A DNA stretch of 64,000 bases, from the NCBI GenBank assembly GCA_027490725.1, contig JAIXXN010000037.1, forward strand, positions 1 through 64,000, written 5' to 3'. Origin of the DNA: Oxalobacteraceae bacterium. GTDB taxonomy: Bacteria; Pseudomonadota; Gammaproteobacteria; Burkholderiales; Burkholderiaceae_D. Position numbers and translations under genes: made by a program. Shown here one piece after another: positions 15,318 to 24,260 of this stretch (the stretch's first letter is position 1; each line of letters opens with the position of its first letter). The notes under the pieces were generated by a model. It was not told where the DNA came from and did not search any database. It worked only from the letters and a program-made list of their open reading frames with translations.

Positions 15318-17186
15318 ATGTCCGTCACCGAGCCAGCAGCACAATCGCCCGCCGAAATGAATCCCGACTCCGCTGCAGACGCCAGGGCCACTGGTCGCGC
15401 CATGCGCTATCTGCTGTTCATCGCCGGAATGGGCGGCCTGCTGTACGGGATCGACGTCGGCATCATTGCCGGTGCCCTGCCCTATCTGGAAGCGACCGCC
15501 TCGGTCGCGTGGCACCTGAGTGCCCAGCAACTGAGCTTTATTGTGGCGGCAGTACTCCTCGGTTCGGTGCTGTCATCGCTGTTCGCCGGTGCACTGGCCG
15601 ATCTGATCGGACGGCGCTGGGCGATGGTGCTGGCCGGTGTGCTGTTCACCCTGAGTATTCCCCTGATCGCGCTGGCTGACGGCTATCTGCCGCTGCTGCT
15701 AGGGCGTCTGCTGCAGGGTATCAGCGGTGGTCTGATCGGCGTGGTGGTGCCGCTGTATCTGGCCGAATGCCTGCATGCGCGCCAGCGTGGGCGCGGTGCC
15801 GCGCTATTCCAACTCTTGCTGACCATCGGCCTGGTGGCGGCCGCGCTGATCGGCCTGTATCAGGCGCATAGCGTGGAAGCGGCCAGCACGGCCGCCCAGC
15901 TACTGGCCCCGGCCGCCCGCGCCGAGGCCCTGTTCAGCGCCCGCGATCAGGCCTGGCGCAGCATCTTCTGGGTCTGCCTGACGCCGGGCATTATCTTCAC
16001 CGTCGGCAGCCTGCTGCTGGCTGAATCGCCGCGCTGGCTGGCGCGCAAGGGCCGTCTGGCGCAGGCCCGTCAGGCACTGCTACGCACCCGTCCAGCGGCC
16101 GAAGCGGAAGCGGAATTGCGCGACATCGAACAGGCGCTGGCGCCGCAAGCCAGTCACCCCGGCCAGACCAGCCAGTACCAGGAACCGCTGCTAAGCCGTC
16201 GCTACGTCCTGCCGTTCCTGCTGGCCTGTCTGGTGCTGGCACTGACTCAGGCCACCGGCATCAACTCCATCCTCGCCTATGTGGTGACGATACTCAATCA
16301 GGCCGGTCTGCCCGGTGCCACGGCCAATATGGCCGATGTGGCGCTGAAGGTACTGAATGCCGTGATGACCATCGTCGCGGTGGTGCTGGTCGACCGTAAG
16401 GGCCGCAAATTCCTGCTCATGCTGGGCACCGGTGGCATTGTCGTCGCACTGCTCTCGGCCGGTCTGCTGTTCCGCAGCGCAGAAGCCGATCAGCGCGACG
16501 TGCGCAGCGTGCTGCAGGCGCGTGTGCAGGGCGACAGCCTGTCGATCCAGCTCGATCGCGCCACCTTGCAAGCGCTGGGCGCCGCTAGCGCAGAATCGGC
16601 CAATGCGCCGCAGGGTGCAGCGCAGCAGCTCGCGCTGGCCTATTCCTACGGCCCGTTCAGCAACGTGAAAAGTCTGCGTAGCGACGACCCGGCCCTGCCG
16701 GTGCTGGAGTTGAGCCGTGCCGACACCGTACAGGCCGATAGCGTGATTGGCGCCTTCTTCCGCCACCTGCATCTGAATCCGTTTGCCGATCCGGCACTGG
16801 CTGCCACGGCGCCGCTACACATCGACAGCGCGCGCCTGTCGGCGCTGCCATCGAGCCAGCATGGCTGGCAGGTGGCGCTGGCCATGTGTCTGTTTGTGGC
16901 CAGCTTTGCCGTCGGTCCCGGCGTCTGTGTCTGGCTGGCGCTGTCCGAGCTGATGCCAAACCGCATCCGCTCCAACGGCATGAGCATCGCACTGCTGATC
17001 AACCAGTTCGTATCGACCTCGATCGCGGCAGTATTCCTGCCGACGGTAGGCCAGTACGGCTATGCCACGCTGTTCTTCTATGGCGCGGGCTGCTCGCTGC
17101 TGTACTTCCTCACCGCCGCCCTGCTGCTGCCGGAAACCCGCGGTAAAACGCTGGAAGAAATCGAAGCGTATTTCGCCCGCAAGTAG
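15318..17186 (+). CDS. MFS sugar-porter permease with two periplasmic insertions, probable GalNAc importer
   Basis: A 622-residue sugar-porter family (XylE/AraE/GLUT type) permease. Signatures are GLLYGIDVGIIAGALPYL (40-57), GRLLQGISGGLIGVVVPLYL (129-148), QATGINSILAY (311-321), VDRKGRK (358-364) and PETRGKTLEEIE (605-616). Typical members have about 460-490 residues; the excess lies in the TM5-TM6 loop (about 181-212) and above all between TM9 and TM10 (about 386-514), both predicted periplasmic. The start has CCGGAG upstream. It is the last gene of the aga operon, 57 bases after agaA, and pairs logically with an intracellular kinase, so it should import free GalNAc or a small GalNAc-containing glycan. 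The substrate is inferred from position. Confidence 0.88.
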   Translation: MSVTEPAAQSPAEMNPDSAADARATGRAMRYLLFIAGMGGLLYGIDVGIIAGALPYLEATASVAWHLSAQQLSFIVAAVLLGSVLSSLFAGALADLIGRRWAMVLAGVLFTLSIPLIALADGYLPLLLGRLLQGISGGLIGVVVPLYLAECLHARQRGRGAALFQLLLTIGLVAAALIGLYQAHSVEAASTAAQLLAPAARAEALFSARDQAWRSIFWVCLTPGIIFTVGSLLLAESPRWLARKGRLAQARQALLRTRPAAEAEAELRDIEQALAPQASHPGQTSQYQEPLLSRRYVLPFLLACLVLALTQATGINSILAYVVTILNQAGLPGATANMADVALKVLNAVMTIVAVVLVDRKGRKFLLMLGTGGIVVALLSAGLLFRSAEADQRDVRSVLQARVQGDSLSIQLDRATLQALGAASAESANAPQGAAQQLALAYSYGPFSNVKSLRSDDPALPVLELSRADTVQADSVIGAFFRHLHLNPFADPALAATAPLHIDSARLSALPSSQHGWQVALAMCLFVASFAVGPGVCVWLALSELMPNRIRSNGMSIALLINQFVSTSIAAVFLPTVGQYGYATLFFYGAGCSLLYFLTAALLLPETRGKTLEEIEAYFARK

Positions 17187-17195
17187 CGCTACTAC

Positions 17196-17858
17196 TTACA
17201 GAAAGCGCTCGGGGATATCGTCGTAAAACGGGTACTGCGGGAAGTACGGTTTGGCTTCTTCCAGTACCCGCTGCACCGACGCACGCGCCAGCAGACGTTC
17301 GAAGTAGCCACTCAGGGCGTCATACTCTTCCGGGAACGGCAGCACGGTGGCGGCGTAGAACAGGGCCGGCGCCGCAGCACAATCGGCCAGCGAAAACTCT
17401 GCCCCGCTAATCCACTCGCGCGTGGCCATGCGCTGTTCGATCATCTTGTAGGCGGTCTTGAGTTTGGTGCGTTCACTGGTCAGATCACACTGGATATCAT
17501 TCAGGCGCGCCAGCACGATGGCCTGCATCGGCTCCTGCACGTAATGGTCGAAAAAGCGGTCCCATAGCCGCACCTCGAGTGCCACTTCCGGATCGTCCGG
17601 CAGCAGATCCTGCCCGCCCGGATAGTGCTGGTCCAGATATTCGATGATGATGCTGGTTTCCGGCACATCGCGCCCGCGCGCATCATCGCGCAGCACGGGG
17701 AAGCGGCACAGCGGCCAGATCGCTGCCAGTTCGGCGCGGTCGGCAGGTTCGCCCAGATTGATGATGCGGCGCTCGAAGGCCGTATTATTTTCATACAGCG
17801 CAATCAGAACCTTGTGGCAGAATGAAGCCAGCGGGTGATAGTAAAGCGTCAGGGACAT
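17196..17858 (-). CDS. Glutathione S-transferase family protein
   Basis: A 220-residue cytoplasmic GST. The N-terminal thioredoxin-like domain (about 1-82) has LTLYYHPLASFCHKVLIAL with candidate active-site Ser/Cys12-13, the cis-proline region FPVLRD and ETSIIIEYLD; the all-helical domain carries ISGAEFSLADCAAAPALFY. GGAG precedes the ATG. It converges on the permease gene with a 9-base gap holding a small AGTAGCGCTACT palindrome, and is probably monocistronic. Nothing ties it to GalNAc metabolism; the class and substrate cannot be assigned. Confidence 0.85.
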   Translation of the reverse strand: MSLTLYYHPLASFCHKVLIALYENNTAFERRIINLGEPADRAELAAIWPLCRFPVLRDDARGRDVPETSIIIEYLDQHYPGGQDLLPDDPEVALEVRLWDRFFDHYVQEPMQAIVLARLNDIQCDLTSERTKLKTAYKMIEQRMATREWISGAEFSLADCAAAPALFYAATVLPFPEEYDALSGYFERLLARASVQRVLEEAKPYFPQYPFYDDIPERFL

Positions 17859-18040
17859 GGGTAGCTCCGTGGATCAGGCACCATGCAACGGTACCAAAGT
17901 ATGCAGCAGATGATACTTCAGACTGGGCGCTGGTGGCATCTGATAAATCCGGCAATACTGCGCCTGGTCCAACGCCGGGCTATTCCAACAAAGCGCCGGC
18001 GGGCCAAAGTCCGACCACTTTCTCCCTTCAAGGAAGCACT

Positions 18041-18847
18041 ATGAAATTAGCCGCTCTCACCCTTGCCTGCCTGTGCGCCATCAGCACCAGCAGCCACGCC
18101 GATCCGCTCAACGCCGACCGTAGCGCCGCAGCGTCGGGGGATACACCGCGCGACTACACGCTGGTGGGTGCAGGGCTGGCCTATGTTCCCGAATATACGG
18201 GCAGTGACAAGAGCCGGGTGCTGCCTTTACCTGTTTTCGAGCGTAGCTTCAGCAACGGTGCCTTTATCAGCACCCTGCGCGGCATCGGCATCGCGCACAC
18301 GCTGGCCGACGTGAATCTCAGTGCGGCGCTCAGCTATGGTGGCACGCGCCCCGACCATCAGCGCAATATCTTCTCGGGATCGGATCAACTGCGCGGCATG
18401 GGCGACATCGCAGGTGCCGTGCAGGCAGTACTGAATGCCAGCTACCGCTTCGACGCCGTCGGGGTCAGTCTCGGCACCACCCAGAATCTGAACCGGCGCG
18501 ATCACGGCGCCACCTACACGCTTGGCAGCAGCCTGCAACTGCACGCCAGTCCGACCGACCAGATCAGCCTCGGCCTGTCGGCCGACTACGGCGACCGCAA
18601 ATACGTGCAAACCTATTTCGGCGTGACGCCGGAACAGAGCCGGCGTTCCGGCTACCGCAGCTACAGCGCTAAAGCCGGTTTCACCAATCTCGGCGCAACG
18701 CTGACCTGGAACCATGTAATCGACGCACACTGGTCGGTGCTTGGCGTGGCGGGCGTGAAACAGCTGACTGGCGACGCGGCCGATAGTCCGCTGACTAAGC
18801 GCAGCACCTCGCCGATGTTGCTGACTAGCCTGATCTACAAGTTCTAA
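18041..18847 (+). CDS. MipA/OmpV family outer-membrane protein
   Basis: A 268-residue protein with a signal peptide (about residues 1-21, ending SSHA) and MipA/OmpV family features: GLAYVPEYTGSDKSRVLPLP near the N-terminus, many alternating hydrophobic strands and a terminal Phe after Tyr-Lys. E. coli MipA is an outer-membrane scaffold interacting with MltA. ATG at 18041 is chosen because AAGGA lies six bases upstream and a signal peptide follows; in-frame upstream sequence is not protein-like. It is transcribed away from the GST gene across a 182-base gap. Function beyond the family is unknown. Confidence 0.85.
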   Translation: MKLAALTLACLCAISTSSHADPLNADRSAAASGDTPRDYTLVGAGLAYVPEYTGSDKSRVLPLPVFERSFSNGAFISTLRGIGIAHTLADVNLSAALSYGGTRPDHQRNIFSGSDQLRGMGDIAGAVQAVLNASYRFDAVGVSLGTTQNLNRRDHGATYTLGSSLQLHASPTDQISLGLSADYGDRKYVQTYFGVTPEQSRRSGYRSYSAKAGFTNLGATLTWNHVIDAHWSVLGVAGVKQLTGDAADSPLTKRSTSPMLLTSLIYKF

Positions 18848-18903
18848 ACACGATGCCATAATGTTATGATTGGCAGCTTCACCACTTGCTGCGGCTGCCC
18901 ATC

Positions 18904-19785
18904 ATGCAAACCTTTAGCACCATCCCGCCATCTTCCCTACTGCTGTTCGGCGCCATCGGCGCCGTGTGGGGGCGTCCTGTCAAACTCACACCAGACCGCA
19001 GCGTAGCGCGCTGGGTGGCGCTTGCCATCATCGCACTGCTGATTGCCACACTCGACGGCATTGTGCAGGCCTCTGCCTGGCCAGCACTGATCGCGCTGGG
19101 ACTGGCAACATGGGCGTATCGCCATGCCGAGCAAGCATGGCAGCGCGGGCTAGCCGGCCTGTGTACCGTGTTGCTGGCACTGGCGCTGGCCCTGCACAAA
19201 CTGCCCGGCTTTCACAATCCCTTGCTGCTGAAAGCAGTGATGGTGTCGCCCGATGGCCTGCCATTTACGCAGTACGCCAATTTCGACAAGGCCAGCGTGG
19301 GACTGGTGCTACTGGCACTGGTGTGCCAGCGTATTGGTACGCTGGCAGAGTTGCGGGCGGCCATACGCAGTGCGGCGCCGGTGGCACTGCTCACGGTAAG
19401 CGCCGTGATGGCGGTGGCACTCGCCAGTGGCATCGTGCGTACCGACCTGAAATGGCCAGACTACGCACTGAAGTTCGTGGTGGTGAATCTGTTGTTTACG
19501 GTGATTGCCGAGGAAGCGTTTTTCCGCGGCCTGCTGCAGGGGCAGTTAGTAGTGTGGTTCAAGCGCTGGCGCTACGGTAGCCTGCTGGCGGTAGCCTGCT
19601 CGGCGCTACTGTTCGGCGCCGCGCATCTGGCCGGTGGCGCAGCCTACGCGGGTCTGGCAGCACTGGCAGGACTAGGCTATGCCTACGCCTACCATGCTAG
19701 CGGCCGCATCGAAGCGGCCATCGCCACCCACCTGCTGGTGAATACCGTGCACTTCATCGGTTTCACCTATCCGGCGCTGGCCTAG
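18904..19785 (+). CDS. CPBP-family intramembrane metalloprotease
   Basis: A 293-residue multi-pass membrane protein of the CPBP (CAAX protease/bacteriocin processing, Abi) family. The three motifs are in order: EEAFFRG (EExxxR, near residue 205), FGAAHLAGG (FxxxH) and THLLVNTVHF (HxxxN). About eight hydrophobic segments precede or surround them. ATG at 18904 is used; TTG at 18886 would add six residues and neither has a strong ribosome site. It converges on phoR with 9 bases between stop codons. Family members include prenyl-protein proteases and self-immunity proteins; the substrate is unknown. Confidence 0.82.
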   Translation: MQTFSTIPPSSLLLFGAIGAVWGRPVKLTPDRSVARWVALAIIALLIATLDGIVQASAWPALIALGLATWAYRHAEQAWQRGLAGLCTVLLALALALHKLPGFHNPLLLKAVMVSPDGLPFTQYANFDKASVGLVLLALVCQRIGTLAELRAAIRSAAPVALLTVSAVMAVALASGIVRTDLKWPDYALKFVVVNLLFTVIAEEAFFRGLLQGQLVVWFKRWRYGSLLAVACSALLFGAAHLAGGAAYAGLAALAGLGYAYAYHASGRIEAAIATHLLVNTVHFIGFTYPALA

Positions 19786-19794
19786 TGCTACAGC

Positions 19795-21108
19795 TTAGTG
19801 CAGTTGCAGTTCGATCTGCGGCAGCACCAGTGCGCTCTTCGGCATGCAGACAATAAAGCTGCTGCCCTTGCCTGCTTCGGATTTGATCTTCAGCGTGCTG
19901 CTATGACGCAGCAGCACGTGCTTGACAATCGCCAGTCCCAGACCGGTGCCCTGGGTTTCCCGCGAGCGGCTCTTATCGACCCGGTAGAAACGCTCGGTCA
20001 GACGCGAAATATGTTCGGGGCTGATGCCGATGCCGGTATCGTCGACCGTGAATTTAGCGCCGCCATCGCTCACTTTCCAGGACAGGTGGATCTGGCCACC
20101 GGCCGGTGTGTAGCGCACCGCATTCGAGGCCAGATTGCCGAAGGCGCTGTGCAATTCCTCGTAACTGCCCATCACGTCCGGCCCCTCGACCGACATGGTT
20201 ACCACGTGCCGCCCTGCCGACAATGCATCGGCATCGCGCTGCACCTGATCGACCAACCGCTTGATATCCACTGCCTCGGCGCGCAGCGGATAATCGACCG
20301 ATTCCAGCCGCGAGAGCGTCAGCATATCTTCGATCAGATGCTGCATGCGGTGCCCCTGCTCTGTCATCAGTTTCAGGTGCGCGCTGCGGGTGGCGGCATC
20401 GAGTCCTTCCGAAGCGGCGATTTCGAGGAAGCCGACGATCACCGTCAGCGGGGTACGCAATTCGTGAGATGCATTGGCGATGAAGTCACGCCGCATTTCC
20501 TCGATGCGTTCGGTCTCGGTCGCATCGTGGGTCACCAGAATCTGGCGCCGGTTCTCGAACGGGATAATCTGCAGAATCAGTTTGCGGTCGCGGAAGCTGA
20601 TGGTCAGCGGCTGCTCGTAGCGCCCGAGTATGATGTAATCCATGAAATCCGGGTTGCGCACCAGATTCGTCACGCGCATGCCCTTGTCACGCTCGTGGGT
20701 CAGGCCCAGATGTTTTTCCGCTGCCGGATTGCACCACTCGAGGAATAGCACATCATCCATGATCACCACGCCGTCCGGCAGCAAGTGCATGGCCTGACGG
20801 AAGCGTGCCAGCCACTCGGTCAGCTCGGCCTGATTTTTTTCATCATCGCGGCGCATTTTGTACAGCCGCGAAAAAATACTGGTCCAGGCGCCCCAGCCAT
20901 CGGGTAGCTTGGCGCTTTGCGGATCCTCCAGCCAGTTACTGAGCTGGAATAGATAGGATAGCTGGGTGAATACCATCACCATCATTGCAGCGAGCGCCAG
21001 CACCAGCCCTTCGACCCAGCCAAACAGCCAGCCGAGTATTGCGCAAACGCCCAGAATAATCGTGGTACGCAATACCGCTGGCACCCAGAACAGCAGTTTG
21101 GGATTCAT
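19795..21108 (-). CDS. phoR: PhoR, phosphate-regulon sensor histidine kinase
   Basis: A 437-residue inner-membrane sensor kinase. Two N-terminal membrane segments (about 10-55), a charged linker and a PAS domain (about 100-195) precede the HisKA helix with phospho-acceptor His215 in ANASHELRTP. The ATPase domain has N-box GNLASNAVRYTPAGG, DTGIGIS, YRVDKSRSRETQGTGLGLAI. There is no large periplasmic domain, as in other PhoR proteins, which sense phosphate through PstSCAB and PhoU. It lies 14 bases after phoB and is the last gene of the seven-gene phosphate cluster on this strand. Confidence 0.95.
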   Translation of the reverse strand: MNPKLLFWVPAVLRTTIILGVCAILGWLFGWVEGLVLALAAMMVMVFTQLSYLFQLSNWLEDPQSAKLPDGWGAWTSIFSRLYKMRRDDEKNQAELTEWLARFRQAMHLLPDGVVIMDDVLFLEWCNPAAEKHLGLTHERDKGMRVTNLVRNPDFMDYIILGRYEQPLTISFRDRKLILQIIPFENRRQILVTHDATETERIEEMRRDFIANASHELRTPLTVIVGFLEIAASEGLDAATRSAHLKLMTEQGHRMQHLIEDMLTLSRLESVDYPLRAEAVDIKRLVDQVQRDADALSAGRHVVTMSVEGPDVMGSYEELHSAFGNLASNAVRYTPAGGQIHLSWKVSDGGAKFTVDDTGIGISPEHISRLTERFYRVDKSRSRETQGTGLGLAIVKHVLLRHSSTLKIKSEAGKGSSFIVCMPKSALVLPQIELQLH

Positions 21109-21122
21109 CCGTTTTCAGCTTT

Positions 21123-21812
21123 CTATTTTTCCGACAGCATGTAGCCGACACTACGCACCGTTCTGATCAGGTGTTCGGCTTCTTTCAAGGCTTTGCGCAA
21201 GCGTAGCACGTGCACGTCCACCGTGCGCTCCTCGATCACCACATGGTCGCCCCACACTTTATCGAGCAACTGGCTGCGCGAAAACACCCGCTCTGGGTGC
21301 GCCAGCAGGAACTTCAGCAGCTTGTACTCGGCATGGCCGATATCGATTTTCTGCTGATCCATTGTCACCGTGCAGCTGACCGGATCCAGCTCCACATTGG
21401 CAGCGCGCATGGTGGCCTGAGCGTGCTCCGGCAATTTGCGGCGCAACAGCGCTTTGGCGCGTGCCAGCAATTCACGCGGCGAGAACGGCTTGGTGATGTA
21501 ATCATCGGCGCCATTATTCAGACCAGCCAGTTTGTCCTCTTCCATGCTCTTGGCGGTCAGCATGATGACGGGGATTTCATTGAAGTGGCGGTCACCGCGG
21601 ATACGCGTCAGCAGACGCAGTCCGGTCTGATCAGGCAGCATCCAGTCCAGCAAAATCAGCTGCGGGGTACGGGTCTGCAGAAAATCCCACGCTTCGCCGC
21701 AGCTTTGCACTGCCACACAATTCCAGCCCGCCTCCCGAAGGGAAAACGTCACCAGCTCAACAATCGCTGGTTCATCTTCAACAATCAGGACGGTAGTTTT
21801 ATCAGATGCCAT
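21123..21812 (-). CDS. phoB: PhoB, phosphate-regulon response regulator
   Basis: A 229-residue OmpR-type response regulator. The receiver domain has the acidic pair Glu12-Asp13, the phosphorylated Asp56 in LILLDWMLPDQTG and Lys in TKPFSPREL. The C-terminal winged helix ends with ERTVDVHVLRLRKAL and RTVRSVGYML. Length and motifs match PhoB. It is 6 bases after phoU and 14 before phoR. Targets visible in this window are the Pho boxes ahead of pstS and ppk. PhoB binds TGTCA direct repeats spaced 11 bases and contacts sigma70. Confidence 0.96.
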   Translation of the reverse strand: MASDKTTVLIVEDEPAIVELVTFSLREAGWNCVAVQSCGEAWDFLQTRTPQLILLDWMLPDQTGLRLLTRIRGDRHFNEIPVIMLTAKSMEEDKLAGLNNGADDYITKPFSPRELLARAKALLRRKLPEHAQATMRAANVELDPVSCTVTMDQQKIDIGHAEYKLLKFLLAHPERVFSRSQLLDKVWGDHVVIEERTVDVHVLRLRKALKEAEHLIRTVRSVGYMLSEK

Positions 21813-21818
21813 AATCTC

Positions 21819-22532
21819 TTATTCAGCTTGCTCGGGGGCCTCATCCACGCTCAGCGCAGGACGGCTGTGCCGGATATCCTTGCCATCCACCACGTAGATA
21901 ACATACTCGGCGATGTTCTTGGCGTGATCGCCGATGCGTTCGATCGCCTTGGCCACCCACAACGTGTCGAGTGCTGCCGAAATGGTGCGCGGATCTTCCA
22001 TCATGAAGGTGATCAGATTCCGCATAATCGAACGGAACTCGTGATCGATCAGGGCATCCTGGGCGATCAGTTGCAGTGCACGCTTGCCATCGTTGCGGGC
22101 GAATGCGTCCAGCGCATCGTGCAGCATATCGCTGGCGTTGGTAGCGATGCCGCGCACCATTTCGTAGTGGTTCACGGTCACCGCGCCACGACCGTGCAGG
22201 GCCTTGGCGATGCGGGCGATCTTGGTGGCTTCGTCGCCGATGCGTTCCAGATCGGTAATCACCTTGATGGTGGCCATGATGGTGCGCAGGTCGTTGGCGG
22301 CCGGCTGGCGGCGCACGATCAGGTGGCTGCAGGCGTCGTCCAGCGATACTTCCAGCTGGTTGACGGCGTCGTCTTCGCGCATCACGCGGTCGGCCCGTTC
22401 CGGGTTACCGATACGGAAGCAGGTCATGGCGTCGAGGAACTGGGTCTCGACGATGCCGCCCATCAGCAACACTTTGGAGCGAATGGATTCTAATTCGTTG
22501 TCGTACTGTTTGGATGAATGCTCACCGATCAT
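21819..22532 (-). CDS. phoU: PhoU, phosphate signalling regulator
   Basis: A 237-residue PhoU protein made of two similar three-helix bundles. Landmarks are EHSSKQYDNELESIRSKV at the N-terminus, MRVMREDDAVNQLE-like metal-site residues in the first repeat, and AIERIGDHAKNIAEYVIY in the second. PhoU links the Pst transporter to PhoR and prevents PhoR kinase action when phosphate is plentiful. It lies between pstB and phoB on the same strand with short gaps (37 and 6 bases). Confidence 0.95.
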   Translation of the reverse strand: MIGEHSSKQYDNELESIRSKVLLMGGIVETQFLDAMTCFRIGNPERADRVMREDDAVNQLEVSLDDACSHLIVRRQPAANDLRTIMATIKVITDLERIGDEATKIARIAKALHGRGAVTVNHYEMVRGIATNASDMLHDALDAFARNDGKRALQLIAQDALIDHEFRSIMRNLITFMMEDPRTISAALDTLWVAKAIERIGDHAKNIAEYVIYVVDGKDIRHSRPALSVDEAPEQAE

Positions 22533-22569
22533 GCTGCTCTCCGTAATCGTCTGGGTATTGTAAGGTTGA

Positions 22570-23382
22570 TCAGCCGAAACGGCCGGTAATGTAATCCTGC
22601 GTCTCTTTGCGCGCCGGATTCATGAAGATCTGGTCAGTCTCGCCGAATTCCACCAGCTCGCCCAGATACATATACGCCGTGTAGTCCGAGCAACGTGCGG
22701 CCTGCTGCATGTTGTGGGTCACGATGGCGATGGTGTAATCCTGCTTCAGCTCGCTAATCAGTTCTTCCACTTTCGAGGTCGAAATCGGGTCCAGCGCCGA
22801 AGTCGGTTCGTCCAGCAGCAGCACATCCGGCTTCACGGCCACGCCGCGGGCGATGCATAGACGCTGCTGCTGACCGCCGGACAGCGACAGGCCACTCTTG
22901 CTCAGCTTGTCCTTGACTTCATTCCACAGCGCAGCCTTCTTCAGGGCCCATTCCACGCGCTCGTCCATCTCGCCTTTCGACAGATCTTCATACAGACGCA
23001 CGCCGAAGGCGATGTTGTCGTAGATCGACATCGGGAACGGGGTTGGCTTCTGGAATACCATGCCCACCTTGGCGCGCAGCATATTCACGTCCTGCCCTGC
23101 TTCCAGAATATTCCGGCCACGGTACAGAATCGAACCTTCGGCGCGCTGGCCAGGATACAGGTCATACATGCGGTTCAGGGTACGCAGCAGGGTCGACTTG
23201 CCGCAACCGGACGGGCCGATGAAGGCCGTCACCTGCTTCTCATGGATATCCAGATGCACGTTGTGCAGGCTCTGGGTTTTACCGTAGAAAAAATTCAGCC
23301 CCGAAATCTCGATAATCTTTGGTTTGCCGCCTTGGGCAACATTATTCGCTACCACGTTTTCTGCGCTCATTTGGGTATTCAT
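22570..23382 (-). CDS. pstB: PstB, phosphate ABC transporter ATPase
   Basis: A 270-residue ABC ATPase with Walker [10 protein letters not shown], the Q loop, the ABC signature [16 protein letters not shown], Walker [12 protein letters not shown] and the H-loop His in [14 protein letters not shown]. The C-terminal [15 protein letters not shown] and QDYITGRFG are diagnostic of PstB. It energises high-affinity phosphate import with PstA and PstC. The N-terminal 20 residues vary in the family, and the start could be a few codons later. It is 20 bases after pstA. Confidence 0.96.
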   Translation of the reverse strand: MNTQMSAENVVANNVAQGGKPKIIEISGLNFFYGKTQSLHNVHLDIHEKQVTAFIGPSGCGKSTLLRTLNRMYDLYPGQRAEGSILYRGRNILEAGQDVNMLRAKVGMVFQKPTPFPMSIYDNIAFGVRLYEDLSKGEMDERVEWALKKAALWNEVKDKLSKSGLSLSGGQQQRLCIARGVAVKPDVLLLDEPTSALDPISTSKVEELISELKQDYTIAIVTHNMQQAARCSDYTAYMYLGELVEFGETDQIFMNPARKETQDYITGRFG

Positions 23383-23402
23383 ATGGGTTTCGCTCTATCT
23401 GA

Positions 23403-24260
23403 TTAATTCGGTTGTTTCTGGCTAAATACGGTACGCGACAGAATGTTCAGGGCCAGCACGCTGAAGGTCACCAGCAGGGCTCCGCCCCAGGCCAGTTCGC
23501 GCCAGTTATCGTAAGGGCTCATCGCATAGCCGTAGATCACCACTGGCAAGTTGGCCATCGGCGCATTCATGTCGGCGCTGAAGAACTGGTTATTCAGGGC
23601 AGTGAACAGCAGCGGTGCCGTTTCACCAGAAATCCGCGCCACGGCCAGCAGGACGCCGGTGATCACGCCCGCTTTGACGGCACGCAGACGCACCAGCATC
23701 GCCACTTTCCAGCGTGGCGCACCGAGAGCAAACGCCGCTTCCAGCAGACTGTTCGGCACTAGACGCAGCATATTGTCGGTGGTGCGCACCACCACCGGCA
23801 CGGCGATCAGGGCCAGTGCGATAGAACCGGCATAACCGGAATAATGGCGTGCCGTGGCCACATACATGGCCCACACAAACATACCGATCACGATCGACGG
23901 TGCCGACAACATGATGTCAGTGACGAAGCGGGTGATGCTGGCGACCTTGTTTTCTTCGCCGTATTCAGCCAGATAGATACCGGCCAGTATCCCGATCGGG
24001 GTGCTGATCAGGGTCGACAGGCCGACGATCATCGCCGAGCCGACAATGGCGTTCATCAGACCACCGCCTTCGCTACCGGGAGCCGGCGTGGTCTGGGTGA
24101 ACATATTCACGCTGAGTGCGCCGAAACCTTTGACGGCCAGGGTCGCCAGAATCCACGCCAGTACCAACAGGCCGACCGACATGGCGGCCACCGACAGGGC
24201 AATGCCGATGCGGTGGGTGCGCAAGCGTTTGCGGTAGACCGGGTTCATCACTTGATTCAT
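23403..24260 (-). CDS. pstA: PstA, phosphate ABC transporter permease
   Basis: A 285-residue inner-membrane permease with six predicted transmembrane segments. The cytoplasmic EAA-type loop ([19 protein letters not shown]) docks to PstB. Other landmarks are [11 protein letters not shown] and [12 protein letters not shown], typical of PstA. The start codon overlaps the pstC stop by 4 bases, so translation is probably coupled; an alternative ATG lies 12 bases inside. It forms the channel with PstC. Confidence 0.95.
   Translation of the reverse strand: MNQVMNPVYRKRLRTHRIGIALSVAAMSVGLLVLAWILATLAVKGFGALSVNMFTQTTPAPGSEGGGLMNAIVGSAMIVGLSTLISTPIGILAGIYLAEYGEENKVASITRFVTDIMLSAPSIVIGMFVWAMYVATARHYSGYAGSIALALIAVPVVVRTTDNMLRLVPNSLLEAAFALGAPRWKVAMLVRLRAVKAGVITGVLLAVARISGETAPLLFTALNNQFFSADMNAPMANLPVVIYGYAMSPYDNWRELAWGGALLVTFSVLALNILSRTVFSQKQPN

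Noticed and set aside
16191-17186. Frameshift or gene fusion as the cause of the long sugar porter.
   Set aside because: The frame is open throughout and the expected TM9 and TM10 sequences lie on either side of the extra loop in the same frame, so it is an insertion.
21210-22493. A 427-codon plus-strand frame across phoB and phoU.
   Set aside because: It spans two well-supported genes and their junction on the other strand and has no domain.
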